Positions 1-7,897 are shown, counted from the first letter of the stretch. The stretch is 64,000 nt of DNA from Ralstonia sp. RRA (GCF_037023145.1 NZ_CP146093.1:248001-312000); one strand, 5' to 3'. Notes: generated by a model not told the origin, from the letters alone. Numbers and translations are program-made.

Positions 1-153
1 ACCCATGGCAAGTTTTTCTACAGCGGCCCACAACAACGTCATGTCATCGTGCCGCTGCCGCAAGGTGGTGGGCTGCACGAAGGTGCGCGCGTCTACATAA
101 ATCTCCAGGATTGCGACCAAACAGCTGTTCCCGCATCCACCACTACTCGGTAG
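1..153 (+). CDS. C-terminal end of an unidentified protein (5' part outside the window)
   Basis: The first frame stays open from base 1 and ends at TAG 151-153, giving 50 residues that begin THGKFFYSGPQQRHVIVPLP. The composition is protein-like, with balanced hydrophobic and charged residues and no low-complexity bias. I do not recognise the family. It is the only feature left of the IS110 remnant. It could be the end of an ICE backbone gene or a fragment like its neighbours. Confidence 0.4.
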   Translation, partial: THGKFFYSGPQQRHVIVPLPQGGGLHEGARVYINLQDCDQTAVPASTTTR

Positions 154-210
154 GCTGCGCACTCAATGGATAGCGTTGTCAGAACGAGTTGGGCCGGGTG
201 AGCGGAATTT

Positions 211-543
211 TTAGAGGCACAGCGAAATCTGGAGTATTAGGTCTGGGCTGCGTTCGTGCGCCCCCCTTCCATCCGGTACTAGCCGCAAGCCGCCGCGGCC
301 AGTTGAACCGTCAGGCGGACCAGCAGGAGGCTGCCAGCGAAGGATGGATGCCGGCGGGTCATATGACGCAAGGGCTCCTCGAAGGTAAGCGCCCGGCGAA
401 CCCGTCTTGCCAGTTAGGTGACGCTGGGGTTCCAGCGATGCGGGGGCAGTTCGGCGATGTCGGACGCTTTGCCCACGACGATCCGCTCCGTGGAGCTGGA
501 ACACTTGCTTGGCCAGATCAATGCCGAGGACTTCGATTCCCAT
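211..543 (-). pseudogene. IS110-family transposase N-terminal remnant
   Basis: The minus-strand reading frame starts MGIEVLGIDLAKQVFQLHG, which is the typical opening of IS110-family DEDD transposases, including the first catalytic Asp in GIDLAK. After about 25 codons the protein stops resembling the family and becomes Arg/Pro-rich, so the frame has shifted or the sequence has been replaced. Intact IS110 transposases are roughly 300-400 residues; this open frame is 110. No matching C-terminal half was found nearby. I read it as a dead IS fragment. Confidence 0.6.
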
Positions 544-668
544 GACGGACCTCCCTCAAAACGAACGATCGAGCCCGTCAGTTTCCTCCGCGGGCGGCGT
601 CGGGTCCATCTCGGTATTTTCTTACGGTTTCACGACGCTGACCCGTTGGGCCCGGCTGGAGCCGGCGG

Positions 669-692
669 CATATTTACTGCGCAGTGAATATG
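669..692. repeat. 24-bp near-perfect palindrome, copy 1, candidate recombination site
   Basis: The site reads as an inverted repeat around ACTGCGCAGT with outer arms CATATT and AATATG. A copy differing at two positions lies at 5760-5783, just after the 566-aa recombinase gene. The two copies are in the same orientation and bracket 5.1 kb. Small tyrosine recombinases bind inverted 9-13 bp arms, so these are plausible attachment or crossover sites. That role is inferred. Confidence 0.5.
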
Positions 693-754
693 CCGTTTGC
701 GTCGAACTTTGGCGCTGGCAGCGCCTCCCGCGCTGACGCGCAGCGAGTCGCCCG

Positions 755-1170
755 TTACGCTGCCGGGCCGGCCATGCCGAGCTGCTTCCGGTAGTCGGTC
801 AGCATGACTTGCTGCGCCTCGAGCGGCGCGGAGAGCTTGGCCAACTCTCCAATGGAGTTCTCGCGTTCCGTTCGCGCCGCCGCCAGTTCATCCGCTTGCG
901 CCTGGACAGTGGCGGGCAGGGCATCACGCTCAGCTTCCATTCGGGTTCGATCAGAGCGCGTCTGGTCGAGTTCGAGTTGGGCTAATTCGCCGCGCGTCTC
1001 CAGCTCGCGAACGCGCTTTGTCGCGACCCCGGCTTCGGCGACCAGCCTCGCGCCATCCTTGTTCAACTGCGTGATCTCTCCCTGCTTGACGATCAACGAC
1101 TGGTTGACCTCCCGGATTGCTTGCCCGTCGCCTGCATCACCCGCTGGGCCAGTTCCGCCAGTGTCTTGTC
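755..1170 (-). pseudogene. Coiled-coil protein, frameshifted remnant
   Basis: An open frame from 1096 down to 755 encodes a Glu/Ala/Arg/Gln-rich protein with heptad character (ETRGELAQLELDQTRSDRTR) that should form a long coiled coil. A matching upstream piece beginning MGDKTLAELAQRVMQATG can be read just before it, but one frame away, with the break near 1125-1135. The two halves look like one gene broken by a single-base indel. KfrA-like partition proteins or TnpT-like transposon proteins are possible relatives, but no diagnostic motif is present. Confidence 0.4.
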
Positions 1171-1365
1171 TCCCATAAGCTCCGCCAGCGCGCCCTTCGT
1201 CTTAAAGGCTGCCCAGTGCGTTGGCTCGCTTCGTTTCTTCGTCTTCTGGAGCCCATCTGCCGGTCATTGTGGCTGGCTCAGGCCCCAGCTTCTCCACTGA
1301 TCCGACTGTCCAAAGCTAGTGCCAAACTTGTAGGCCTGCCACAAAGCGGGTCTCGCCGCTTCGGT

Positions 1366-1500
1366 CACCATCCGTCGCAGCGTGAAGTGGCGGAGCTACG
1401 CCAGCACTGTGTCGCCGTAGCCTGCCCAGGCGCAGGCAAGACAAAGACGATTGCGACCAAGGCGGCAATTCTTCTGGCCGATCCCGCCTGTCGGGTAGAG
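1366..1500 (+). pseudogene. UvrD/Rep-type helicase N-terminal fragment
   Basis: The plus strand encodes HHPSQREVAELRQHCVAVAC followed by PGAGKTKTIATKAAILLADP. This matches the start of superfamily 1A helicases: the Q-motif region, then Walker A GxGKT. The similarity ends abruptly near 1500, where unrelated minus-strand coding sequence begins. Only about 45 of the 600-700 residues expected for the family remain. It marks a recombination junction rather than a working gene. Confidence 0.6.
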
Positions 1501-1619
1501 GCCACCGTATCCCAGCGCCCCAGGATTTCCAGTGCCCGCGCCTCTAGCGACTGATCGGCGCAAACCATTCGCACCGCCTCTTGATGCATGAGCAAGTTTT
1601 GCAGATCTTGCTTATTCAC
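1501..1619 (-). pseudogene. Small hypothetical protein, 3' end lost at junction
   Basis: A GTG at 1619 opens a frame reading VNKQDLQNLLMHQEAVRMVC and then ADQSLEARALEILGRWD. It looks coding up to about position 1500 and then runs into the antisense of the helicase fragment. It starts only 8 bases after the stop of the 79-aa gene upstream, so the two were probably co-transcribed. The family is not recognised. Confidence 0.35.
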
Positions 1620-1626
1620 TGAGTTT

Positions 1627-1866
1627 TCACCGTTTGGAGAGCCCTGTTGGTCCAGGGCGGTTGTACCACTGGTCGCGGACCCAGGCATCCCAATCGTGGG
1701 CATGCGGGGTGATGCACGTCTCGCCTTGGACCACGATGAACGCGCTGCCTATCATCGCCTCAGCAAATTGCTGTCGCCATGGCTCAGGCACATCGTCCAT
1801 GCGCACGTACAAACGGCCCTGGGACTCCCGGATCGGCACCGCTGCAATCAGCTCATCGCGGGTCAT
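1627..1866 (-). CDS. Hypothetical protein, 79 aa
   Basis: This ATG-initiated frame encodes MTRDELIAAVPIRESQGRLY and continues with a Trp-rich tail (DVPEPWRQQF, HDWDAWVRDQW). The sequence has the character of a real soluble protein, but I do not recognise the family. Its start overlaps the end of the frame at 1853-2107, and it is followed closely by the truncated frame at 1501-1619, so the three look like the remains of a small minus-strand operon of mobile-element accessory genes. Confidence 0.45.
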   Translation of the reverse strand: MTRDELIAAVPIRESQGRLYVRMDDVPEPWRQQFAEAMIGSAFIVVQGETCITPHAHDWDAWVRDQWYNRPGPTGLSKR

Positions 1867-2107
1867 GCTTCGTCCTCCCCAAACGACTGTTCGATGTGCT
1901 CAGCGTCACACACGTTGACCGGCCCCGAAGGTGCGAATCGGCACTAGGCTCGGCCAAGCCGAGCCGGTACAGGTGATGCATGCGGCCCGACGGATCGTAA
2001 AGCGTCAAGCACTGCAGCTTGCGCTCACGGCGCAGGGGCGGCTCGAACAGTTCATACAACGACCGAGCCGAGTCATCGTCACGCGGGGTGTCCATTGCAT
2101 CCTCCAA
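1853..2107 (-). CDS. Hypothetical protein, 84 aa
   Basis: The open frame starts MEDAMDTPRDDDSARSLYEL (a second possible start is Met5) and contains a plausible core, CLTLYDPSGRMHHLYRLGLA. The last 20 residues are Ser/Arg-rich and may lie beyond a frameshift, because they overlap the start of the next gene by 14 bases. The family is unknown. Confidence 0.35.
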   Translation of the reverse strand: MEDAMDTPRDDDSARSLYELFEPPLRRERKLQCLTLYDPSGRMHHLYRLGLAEPSADSHLRGRSTCVTLSTSNSRLGRTKHDPR

Positions 2108-2284
2108 GCCAGGAGCGACCGAGAACAGGCCTTATGCCCAATTGTGCATGCGATCCAGGCCTGTCAGTTTACGAAGCCGTGTGTTTTTCTCCTCCGGCAT
2201 CGGCGCGGCAGTGGACTTATGCGGATTTACGCACCTAGAGTATGCGGGTGTGCGCAAACGCTCATTGAAAAAAGAGGGGACGTC

Positions 2285-3202
2285 ATGTGGGGGCTCGAGG
2301 GAAAGCGGTTCTGGTTGGTACTTATGGCCTTTGCCGCCGGTCTAGTAGCGGTCATTTTCTACCGTGGTCTGCCAGACGCCGTCTATGGTGCGCTCGTGGC
2401 CTTGGGTGGCGTGATTCTTACGACTTTGCACAGCGGAGCAATGCGCCAGGCGGACCTCAATAGCACCGTCCTTCAGAAGAGGATCGAACGGGAGATGGGG
2501 CTCCGGCGGGACGTATTTCTTCCGGCGTTTGAAGGTGCGACTCGCGCGATTAATGCCCTCAGCATGGTTTTGGAAAGCGGGAAGCCGCGAGACGAAATTG
2601 CGGCGGACTTTGCTGCCGGCCATTCGAGTCTCACCAAGGCAATGCTAGTTGCTACCCCGCCAACCATAGCGGGCATCCAGCGACTCGTAGGCGCCTTGAG
2701 CCTAGCGTGGAGCGAAAGCATTGGGCACAGGGTTGTACTTGGCCAAATTCAGGATCGCTGCAAGGCGATTGAGCGAGAGCGGGAGCTTGAATTCGAGTTG
2801 CGACAGACGATGATCAAGCACCTGCAAACTGTCCACGTGCAACCCAATGTGAACGCTGTGGCAAGCCAGAGAGCAGTTGAAGTGATCCAGGCTCACGATC
2901 AGCGGATAGCTGGCATGAACGCCAAGCTGGATGTAGTCATGACCGAGCGCAGCACCTACTATCTGAATGCGCTAAAACCACTGGTTAAACGCCTTGCTGA
3001 GATCAGGCCGTTGTTTCCACCCGTTCTTGCAGAACTGCGGAAGGAGATGGAGCTGCCGTTTGATGAGGCGACTTTTGCCAAGGACCAAGAGTCAATAGCA
3101 GGTGAGATACGTTGTGCGCTTGAGCGGCGGATTGCTGAGGCAGAACAGTACCTATCGGCGAGAAGGGCGCAGCAGAACTCAGCAGCATCTCAAGCTACGT
3201 GA
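2285..3202 (+). CDS. Membrane-anchored protein of unknown function, 305 aa
   Basis: I place the start at ATG 2285, preceded by an AGAGGGG ribosome-binding site; the open frame extends further upstream, but that part is not protein-like. Two hydrophobic helices lie at about residues 7-26 and 32-50 (WLVLMAFAAGLVAVIFYRG, then YGALVALGGVILTTL). A largely helical, charged cytoplasmic domain fills the rest, with probable coiled-coil segments around residues 150-200 and 260-300. No enzymatic motif is visible. It is followed after 61 bases by the tRNA-like gene and lies inside the palindrome-bracketed block with the 566-aa recombinase. Confidence 0.65.
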   Translation: MWGLEGKRFWLVLMAFAAGLVAVIFYRGLPDAVYGALVALGGVILTTLHSGAMRQADLNSTVLQKRIEREMGLRRDVFLPAFEGATRAINALSMVLESGKPRDEIAADFAAGHSSLTKAMLVATPPTIAGIQRLVGALSLAWSESIGHRVVLGQIQDRCKAIERERELEFELRQTMIKHLQTVHVQPNVNAVASQRAVEVIQAHDQRIAGMNAKLDVVMTERSTYYLNALKPLVKRLAEIRPLFPPVLAELRKEMELPFDEATFAKDQESIAGEIRCALERRIAEAEQYLSARRAQQNSAASQAT

Positions 3203-3263
3203 AGGTCTCAGGCCGCTGTTCGCCCTTGAAATATGATCTGTCGACTCGACCTTAGGAAGGTTC

Positions 3264-3347
3264 GGGAGTGTGACGAAGCGGAAGACGTGGCGGCCTGATA
3301 AGCCGTTGCTTTATAGCATCGCGGGTTCGATTTCTGCCCTCCCACCA
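3264..3347 (+). tRNA. Class II tRNA-like gene with GAT (Ile) anticodon
   Basis: The 84-base stretch folds as a class II tRNA. Acceptor GGGAGTG (3264-3270) pairs with CCCTCCC (3337-3343) with one T-C mismatch, followed by discriminator A and an encoded CCA. Then come T8, a 3-bp D stem (ACG/CGT) with A14 and the G18-G19 pair (3280-3281), an anticodon stem GCGGC/GCCGT and the loop CTGATAA, which carries anticodon GAT. A long variable arm with stem TGCT/AGCA (3307-3318) follows, then T loop TTCGATT. The 3-bp D stem, long variable arm and A73 resemble tRNA-Leu, while the loop is that of tRNA-Ile. The acceptor plus T branch is one pair short (11 instead of 12), so it may be decayed or structurally unusual. 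Confidence 0.6.
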
Positions 3348-3508
3348 AATCTCTTTGTCGTTGCCGCCCTCCGAGGCGTGTACCCATTGACCGCTTTGGA
3401 TCGAACTAGGGCGGTCCATCATGCTGTGCGCTCGTGTCGCCGGCTCCTCGATATTGCGCTGCAAGATCCAGCGGAGCGTCAACCCGGAAATGCGGATGTC
3501 CCGTTGGT

Positions 3509-3700
3509 TCAGCGCCAGGCTTCAGCATCTGGGTCCCGTTGACCCCGGGCGCCTTCTGGCAACGCGAGGTTGGCGATGACGGGGCCGAAGAAGCGCCGTA
3601 GCCCCTCTTGCAGATCAGCGAAAATGGTGGCTGAAGGGTCGGCGGGCTCCGGCGCAGGAAAGGTGCGGTACTTCGGTAGCGGGTAAGTCAACAACCCCAT
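3509..3700 (-). CDS. Short hypothetical protein, 63 aa
   Basis: The frame begins MGLLTYPLPKYRTFPAPEPA and continues DPSATIFADLQEGLRRFFGP with an ordinary residue composition. It may be a remnant of a longer protein. No family is recognised. The rest of the 3348-3992 interval shows nothing I can support. Confidence 0.25.
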   Translation of the reverse strand: MGLLTYPLPKYRTFPAPEPADPSATIFADLQEGLRRFFGPVIANLALPEGARGQRDPDAEAWR

Positions 3701-3992
3701 AAGGGAGAGGGGCGCCAGGGAGTTCCGACGGAGCCGAAGGACTCATGACCACTGGTTGACCAGCGGGAAGCAAAAATGGACAAGTCTTCGCCAATGTTCG
3801 AGTAACAAGAGAGAAGTCGCCAGATTTAGATAGCGAACGTTGCCAAATTTGCTTCCGTCGGCCACTCGACTGACGAATCAACGACGCCGGAAATCTCTAC
3901 TTCTGGAAGGTGTTAATTCTGGTGCAGAATCCGGTGCAACGTGATAATCCTTCTTATCGCAATAGCTTTATGGAAGAACTAAACTGCCTTCC

Positions 3993-5693
3993 ATGAAAAC
4001 GCGTCTGCTTCCCGTTGATTCTGCGATTGTCGCGCCACTTGGCTTGCCCGATGCCGCCGAACTGGCTGTGCTGCGCGCCTGGCATGCGGGCTTATCGGCG
4101 CGCAAGGCTGTCGAACGCTATCTCGGTGAGCGGCGGGCGCTCGGACAATCTTCGCGCGGCATTCTCGGCCGCATCCGGCGCCAGCTAGCAGCGTTTGCGC
4201 GCCAGCGTCAGCGCGAAGACCTGGTGGTGCTGTTCGAGATGCCAGCGGCCGACCGTGCAAAACAGGGCAGGGCAGCCGACCAAGCAATCGAACTGCTTCG
4301 CACGCTACCGCTGCCAGCCCCGCTCATCAGCGATGACGTCGGACTGTGGCTGGATGCACGCGCCGTCGCCGCGCTACGGGCCGCGGGCATCGACACCCTT
4401 GCGGACCTGACCGTGCGCGTGCCGCGTCGACGCCGCTGGTGGGTGGTCATTCCCGGGCTGGGCCAGGCCAGCGCGCGGCGCATCGAGGCTTTCTTCGCTG
4501 ACCACCCGCGTCTGACAGAGCGCGCTCGGACGCTCATCGCCGAGCAAGCTCGCGGAGTGGTGGTGCCCTGGGAGCAACTGCGCTTACCACACGAGGTCGA
4601 TGGCTCGCGAGGGCAATTCCGGGCGCCACGAGAGACCTGCGTCCTCTCAGCCGACGACGATTACGAGGCTGTGCAGGCATGGCTTTCCCTGCATGAATCG
4701 CCAGCGACGCAGCGCGCCTACCGGAAGGAAGCGGAACGTCTCATCTTGTGGGCGATCATCGAGCGTGGCAAACCTCTGTCCTCGCTGACTACCGAGGATG
4801 CGGTTGCATATCGAAGCTTCCTGCGGCGACCAGCGCCACGTGAACGCTGGGTTGGGCCCGCACGGCCACGCACTTCGGTCGAGTGGCGGCCCTTGACGGA
4901 TGGATTGTCGGCGCACTCGATCGCGTATGCGCTGTCAGTGTTGGGCGCCATGTTTCGCTGGCTGATCCAGCAGCGCTATGTGTTGGCCAATCCGTTTGCA
5001 GGTCTGAAGGTCCGGGGTGCAATACGCTCACCCGAGTTGGCCACTTCTCACGCATTCTCGGAAGGGGAGTGGGTGCTGGTCCGCACCATCGCTGACGGGC
5101 TGGAGTGGTCCTATGGCTGGGCTGTACCTGCTGGGCAGCGTCTGCGCTTCGTGCTCGATTTCTCCTATGCTACCGGGCTGCGCGCGAGCGAACTCGTCAC
5201 GTCGAAGCTGGGGGACCTGGAAGTGGATGCGGCCGGCGACCACTGGCTGAACCTCGTGGGCAAAGGCCGCCGTGCGGGCAAAGTCGCGGTGCCACCGCTG
5301 GCACGCAGCGCGCTGGATCGGCACCTTGTGGAGCGAAGCTTGCCGGTCAGCGTCGCACGGTGGAATCCTCAAGTGCGGCTCATTGGTGCTGTGGTAGGGG
5401 AGTCAGAAACCGGCATCACGACGGCGCGCCTATGGGCCGTGGTGCGGCGCTTCTTTTGGACGGCCGCCGAGATTATCGAACCCGATCATCCGGCGCTTGC
5501 GCAGAAACTGCGCCAGGCGAGCCCGCATTGGATGCGGCATACCCACGCGACGCACGCGTTGGCCCGTGGCGCGGAGCTCACGACCGTACGGGACAATCTG
5601 CGGCACGCCTCGATCTCGACCACCTCGATCTATCTGCATGGCGACGACGTAAAGAGAGCGCGGCAACTTACGGCTGCGTTTGGGCGACGCTGA
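3993..5693 (+). CDS. Tyrosine recombinase with N-terminal extension (DUF3701-like), 566 aa
   Basis: This is a site-specific tyrosine recombinase. The C-terminal catalytic domain shows Arg397 in TGLRASEL, His512-x-x-Arg515 in HWMRHTHATH, His538 in LRHASIST and the nucleophile Tyr547 in IYLHGDD; a Lys lies in the GKGRRAGK hairpin. A SAM-like core-binding domain starts near residue 210 with ATQRAYRKEAERLILWAI. The first 190 residues are an extra domain with a helix-hairpin-helix-like stretch (AGIDTLADLTVRVPR, VIPGLGQASARRIEAF), as in the DUF3701 type. The core resembles the transposon recombinase at 15,945-17,138. The gene ends 66 bases before palindrome copy 2. All catalytic residues are present, so it should be active. 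Confidence 0.9.
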   Translation: MKTRLLPVDSAIVAPLGLPDAAELAVLRAWHAGLSARKAVERYLGERRALGQSSRGILGRIRRQLAAFARQRQREDLVVLFEMPAADRAKQGRAADQAIELLRTLPLPAPLISDDVGLWLDARAVAALRAAGIDTLADLTVRVPRRRRWWVVIPGLGQASARRIEAFFADHPRLTERARTLIAEQARGVVVPWEQLRLPHEVDGSRGQFRAPRETCVLSADDDYEAVQAWLSLHESPATQRAYRKEAERLILWAIIERGKPLSSLTTEDAVAYRSFLRRPAPRERWVGPARPRTSVEWRPLTDGLSAHSIAYALSVLGAMFRWLIQQRYVLANPFAGLKVRGAIRSPELATSHAFSEGEWVLVRTIADGLEWSYGWAVPAGQRLRFVLDFSYATGLRASELVTSKLGDLEVDAAGDHWLNLVGKGRRAGKVAVPPLARSALDRHLVERSLPVSVARWNPQVRLIGAVVGESETGITTARLWAVVRRFFWTAAEIIEPDHPALAQKLRQASPHWMRHTHATHALARGAELTTVRDNLRHASISTTSIYLHGDDVKRARQLTAAFGRR

Positions 5694-5759
5694 GCGTCGT
5701 CGTCGGCAGGTGCGATGGACTGCTGCTCAAGCGAGTTCTTGAATATTCGCTGAATTGCC

Positions 5760-5783
5760 CATTTTTACTGCGCAGTGAATATG
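5760..5783. repeat. 24-bp palindrome, copy 2, candidate recombination site
   Basis: This copy reads CATTTTTACTGCGCAGTGAA followed by TATG, and differs from the 669-692 copy at two positions. It lies immediately downstream of the recombinase stop codon, the usual place for an attachment site of an integrase-bearing element. A further partial inverted sequence (GAATATTCGCTGAAT) sits just before it. Confidence 0.5.
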
Positions 5784-5865
5784 ATGCATGGAAGTCATGC
5801 GTCTGCTGCGGGCGCCCGGAGCGCGTTTGACCAAGCGGAACGAGTGACTTTATGATCGTTCGCGC

Positions 5866-5919
5866 AAAGCCCGGATCAGGTCGGCGGTCATGTGCGAATG
5901 ACGGACCTCGGGCTTTTTT
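5866..5919 (+). terminator. Rho-independent-type terminator
   Basis: AAAGCCCG at 5866-5873 pairs with CGGGCTTT at 5909-5916, extended inward by GGTC/GACC, and a run of six T follows. The loop is long. It would end transcription from the recombinase gene before the arsenic operon. Confidence 0.5.
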
Positions 5920-5962
5920 CTTGGGGCCGGTGCTTCGGCCGACTTGGCTCGCGGAGGATGCG

Positions 5963-6151
5963 ATGGCGACGAGCGCGCGTAAAGCGGTACGACCGACGGT
6001 GGTTGCCATGCAAGTGAAGAGCATGGAGGTTATCCTCCGTCACGCAGAAACTACTCGCGTCCAGCCGGCGCAGCGCGGTGAGCCCGCGCCTGTGGTGCTT
6101 CGGACGAAGATGCGGGTTGCCAGCAAAGAATCCAATTCGGCGGGCAAGTGA
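5963..6151 (+). CDS. Doubtful short ORF, 62 aa
   Basis: An ATG-initiated frame reads MATSARKAVRPTVVAMQVKS and continues with a Lys/Arg-rich tail. It has no recognisable domain and no strong ribosome-binding site. It lies between the terminator and the arsR remnant, in sequence that otherwise shows nothing identifiable. It may be a fragment of a lost gene. Confidence 0.2.
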   Translation: MATSARKAVRPTVVAMQVKSMEVILRHAETTRVQPAQRGEPAPVVLRTKMRVASKESNSAGK

Positions 6152-6273
6152 CAATTGCCCCAGCTACGTTCCAGTGACGCTCACCCAATACCACACCGCT
6201 TTCTAGCCAAGATTCAGACAAGCGTCGCGTCACACTTCCTCGTGAATTGACATTTTTATTTGCGAAGTAGTGA

Positions 6274-6384
6274 CGAATTTATTTCCGTCTACGCCACATG
6301 GATGCCCTTTTGGGCTTCCTCACTGCCAACTGCTGCCAGGGCGAAGCCTGCCTGGAAACCAGCACCACCGCATGCAAATGCTGA
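6274..6384 (+). pseudogene. arsR: arsR C-terminal remnant
   Basis: In frame, 6274-6384 encodes RIYFRLRHMDALLGFLTANC and then CQGEACLETSTTACKC before TGA. This is the typical end of ArsR repressors, with the last strand of the winged helix, the C-terminal helix and a Cys-rich tail. An in-frame stop at 6271-6273 and unrelated AT-rich sequence lie directly upstream, so the N-terminal two-thirds, including the DNA-binding helix, is gone. The remnant sits 13 bases before arsI, as expected for the first gene of the operon. No other arsR is visible in the window. Confidence 0.7.
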
Positions 6385-6397
6385 CCGGAGATTCCCC

Positions 6398-6880
6398 ATG
6401 AAGCGATTCCACGTACACGTCCACGTTGATGACCTGAGCAAGAGCATCGTCTTCTATTCCAAGTTGTTCGCCGCCGAGCCGACCCGCGTGGAGAGCGACT
6501 ACGCGAAATGGATGCTGGACGATCCGCGCATCAACTTCGCCATTTCCACTCGGGGCAGCGCTGTCGGCGTGGACCACCTCGGCTTCCAGGTCGATGACGC
6601 CGCCGAGCTGGTCGAGCTGAAGGCACGCGCCGAAGCCGCGGACATGGCAATGCTGGACGAGGGCGAGACTACCTGCTGCTACGCCCGTAGCGACAAGCAC
6701 TGGATCACCGATCCCCAAGGCATCGCGTGGGAACAGTTCCATTCGCTCGGCAACATCCCGGTGTTCAGTGAGGGCAAGCCGGAGGAGGCTGCGACCGAAG
6801 GCTCCGCCTGCTGCGCCCCACGCGCGCCGGGCGGAAAGCCGACCGGCATTGCGGTGAAGTCCGGTTCGTCCTGCTGCTAG
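6398..6880 (+). CDS. arsI: ArsI/CadI-family glyoxalase-fold protein
   Basis: This vicinal-oxygen-chelate protein of 160 residues starts at ATG 6398. ArsI enzymes are Fe(II)-dependent dioxygenases that cleave the carbon-arsenic bond of trivalent organoarsenicals such as methylarsenite. The diagnostic features are present: the opening strand KRFHVHVHVDDLSKSIVFYS, the metal ligands His in VDHLGF and Glu in GIAWEQF, and the paired cysteines in TTCCYARSDKHW that bind the substrate. A Cys-rich tail (GSACCAPRAP, SGSSCC) may chelate metal. It is the first intact gene of the ars cluster. CadI, an older name for the same family, is the alternative label. Confidence 0.88.
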   Translation: MKRFHVHVHVDDLSKSIVFYSKLFAAEPTRVESDYAKWMLDDPRINFAISTRGSAVGVDHLGFQVDDAAELVELKARAEAADMAMLDEGETTCCYARSDKHWITDPQGIAWEQFHSLGNIPVFSEGKPEEAATEGSACCAPRAPGGKPTGIAVKSGSSCC

Positions 6881-6890
6881 GAGGGCCGTG

Positions 6891-7385
6891 ATGGCCGACA
6901 AGACCTACAACGTGCTATTCATCTGCACTGGCAACTCCGCGCGCTCGATCTTGGCTGAGGGCCTGCTGAACCATCTCGGTGGCAACCGCTTCAAGGCGTT
7001 CTCCGCAGGCAGTCATCCGGCCGGGACGGTGAACCCGTTTGCCCTGCGCGCGTTGCAGCAGTTCGGCGTTGCGACCGACGGCTTCCGCAGCAAGAGCTGG
7101 GATGAGTTCTCGCAAGACGGTGCGCCCGAGTTGGACTTCGTTTTCACCGTCTGCGACAAGGCGGCCGGCGAGGCGTGTCCGGTGTGGCCCGGCCAGCCGA
7201 TGACCGCCCATTGGGGTGTGGCTGATCCCGCAGCGGTGGAAGGCTCAAACGAGCGCAAGCAGCAGGCCATCCGCGATGCGGCGATTACCCTGAAGCGCCG
7301 CATAGAGTTGTTCCTCTCGTTGCCAATCCCGAAGCTCGATACCGTGGCCCTGCAAAAGGCTGTGCACGACATCGGCCAGCAATAA
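6891..7385 (+). CDS. arsC: Arsenate reductase, low-molecular-weight phosphatase fold (copy 1)
   Basis: The protein opens VLFICTGNSARSILAEGLLN, containing the CX5R phosphate-type loop of the phosphatase-fold arsenate reductases. These reduce As(V) to As(III) with thioredoxin or a similar thiol donor. Further cysteines lie in TVCDKAAGEACPVWPGQP, where the resolving thiols are expected. The length, 164 residues, is normal for the class. Translation probably starts at ATG 6891 after a GGAGGG ribosome-binding site. It is followed after 12 bases by a second, divergent arsC, so the two are one transcription unit. Confidence 0.9.
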   Translation: MADKTYNVLFICTGNSARSILAEGLLNHLGGNRFKAFSAGSHPAGTVNPFALRALQQFGVATDGFRSKSWDEFSQDGAPELDFVFTVCDKAAGEACPVWPGQPMTAHWGVADPAAVEGSNERKQQAIRDAAITLKRRIELFLSLPIPKLDTVALQKAVHDIGQQ

Positions 7386-7397
7386 CCTCTCTCTCCC

Positions 7398-7892
7398 ATG
7401 ACCACTAACGTACTGATCCTCTGCACCCACAATTCCGCGCGCAGCGTGCTGAGCGAAGGCATGCTCAACCACTGGGCGCAAGAGCTGGGCAAGGACGTGC
7501 GCGCCTACAGCGCCGGCAGCGCACCCAGCGGCCGTCTCAACCCGTTCGCGCTGGAAGCGCTCACCAACTCCGACATCGACATCACCGGCTACCGCAGCAA
7601 GAGCTGGGATGAGTTCGTCGTGGACGGTGCGCCGCAGATGCGCATCGTGATCACCGTGTGCGACAGCGCCGCCGCCGAGCAATGTCCCTATTGGCCGGGC
7701 AGCCCGGTCAAGGTGCACTGGGGCTACGCTGATCCGTCCAACGCGCCGGGTGGAGATGACGGCAAACGCCAAGCCTTCGAGCTGACGCGCCAGGCGATCG
7801 GCTACCGCATGCTGCAACTGCTGGCGTTGCCGCTCGACACCCTGAACAACGCCGAGCTGCAAGCGCAGCTCGAACACATCTCGCAAGACTGA
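7398..7892 (+). CDS. arsC: Arsenate reductase, low-molecular-weight phosphatase fold (copy 2)
   Basis: This is a second 164-residue protein of the same fold, opening VLILCTHNSARSVLSEGMLN with the CX5R loop intact and a downstream VCDSAAAEQCPYWPGSP cysteine pair. It is clearly paralogous to copy 1 but divergent along its length, so it is not a recent tandem duplication. The CTHNSAR loop is the form common in arsC genes next to acr3 or aqpS, and the two enzymes may use different reductants. That difference is an inference. Confidence 0.9.
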   Translation: MTTNVLILCTHNSARSVLSEGMLNHWAQELGKDVRAYSAGSAPSGRLNPFALEALTNSDIDITGYRSKSWDEFVVDGAPQMRIVITVCDSAAAEQCPYWPGSPVKVHWGYADPSNAPGGDDGKRQAFELTRQAIGYRMLQLLALPLDTLNNAELQAQLEHISQD

Positions 7893-7897
7893 ACGCC

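Noticed and set aside
3321..3350. tRNA 3' end read as an ICE attachment site
   Set aside because: A lone GGTTCGA...CCA end first suggested an att remnant, but the full cloverleaf can be folded upstream, so it is better described as a tRNA-like gene. No second copy of the 3' end was found.
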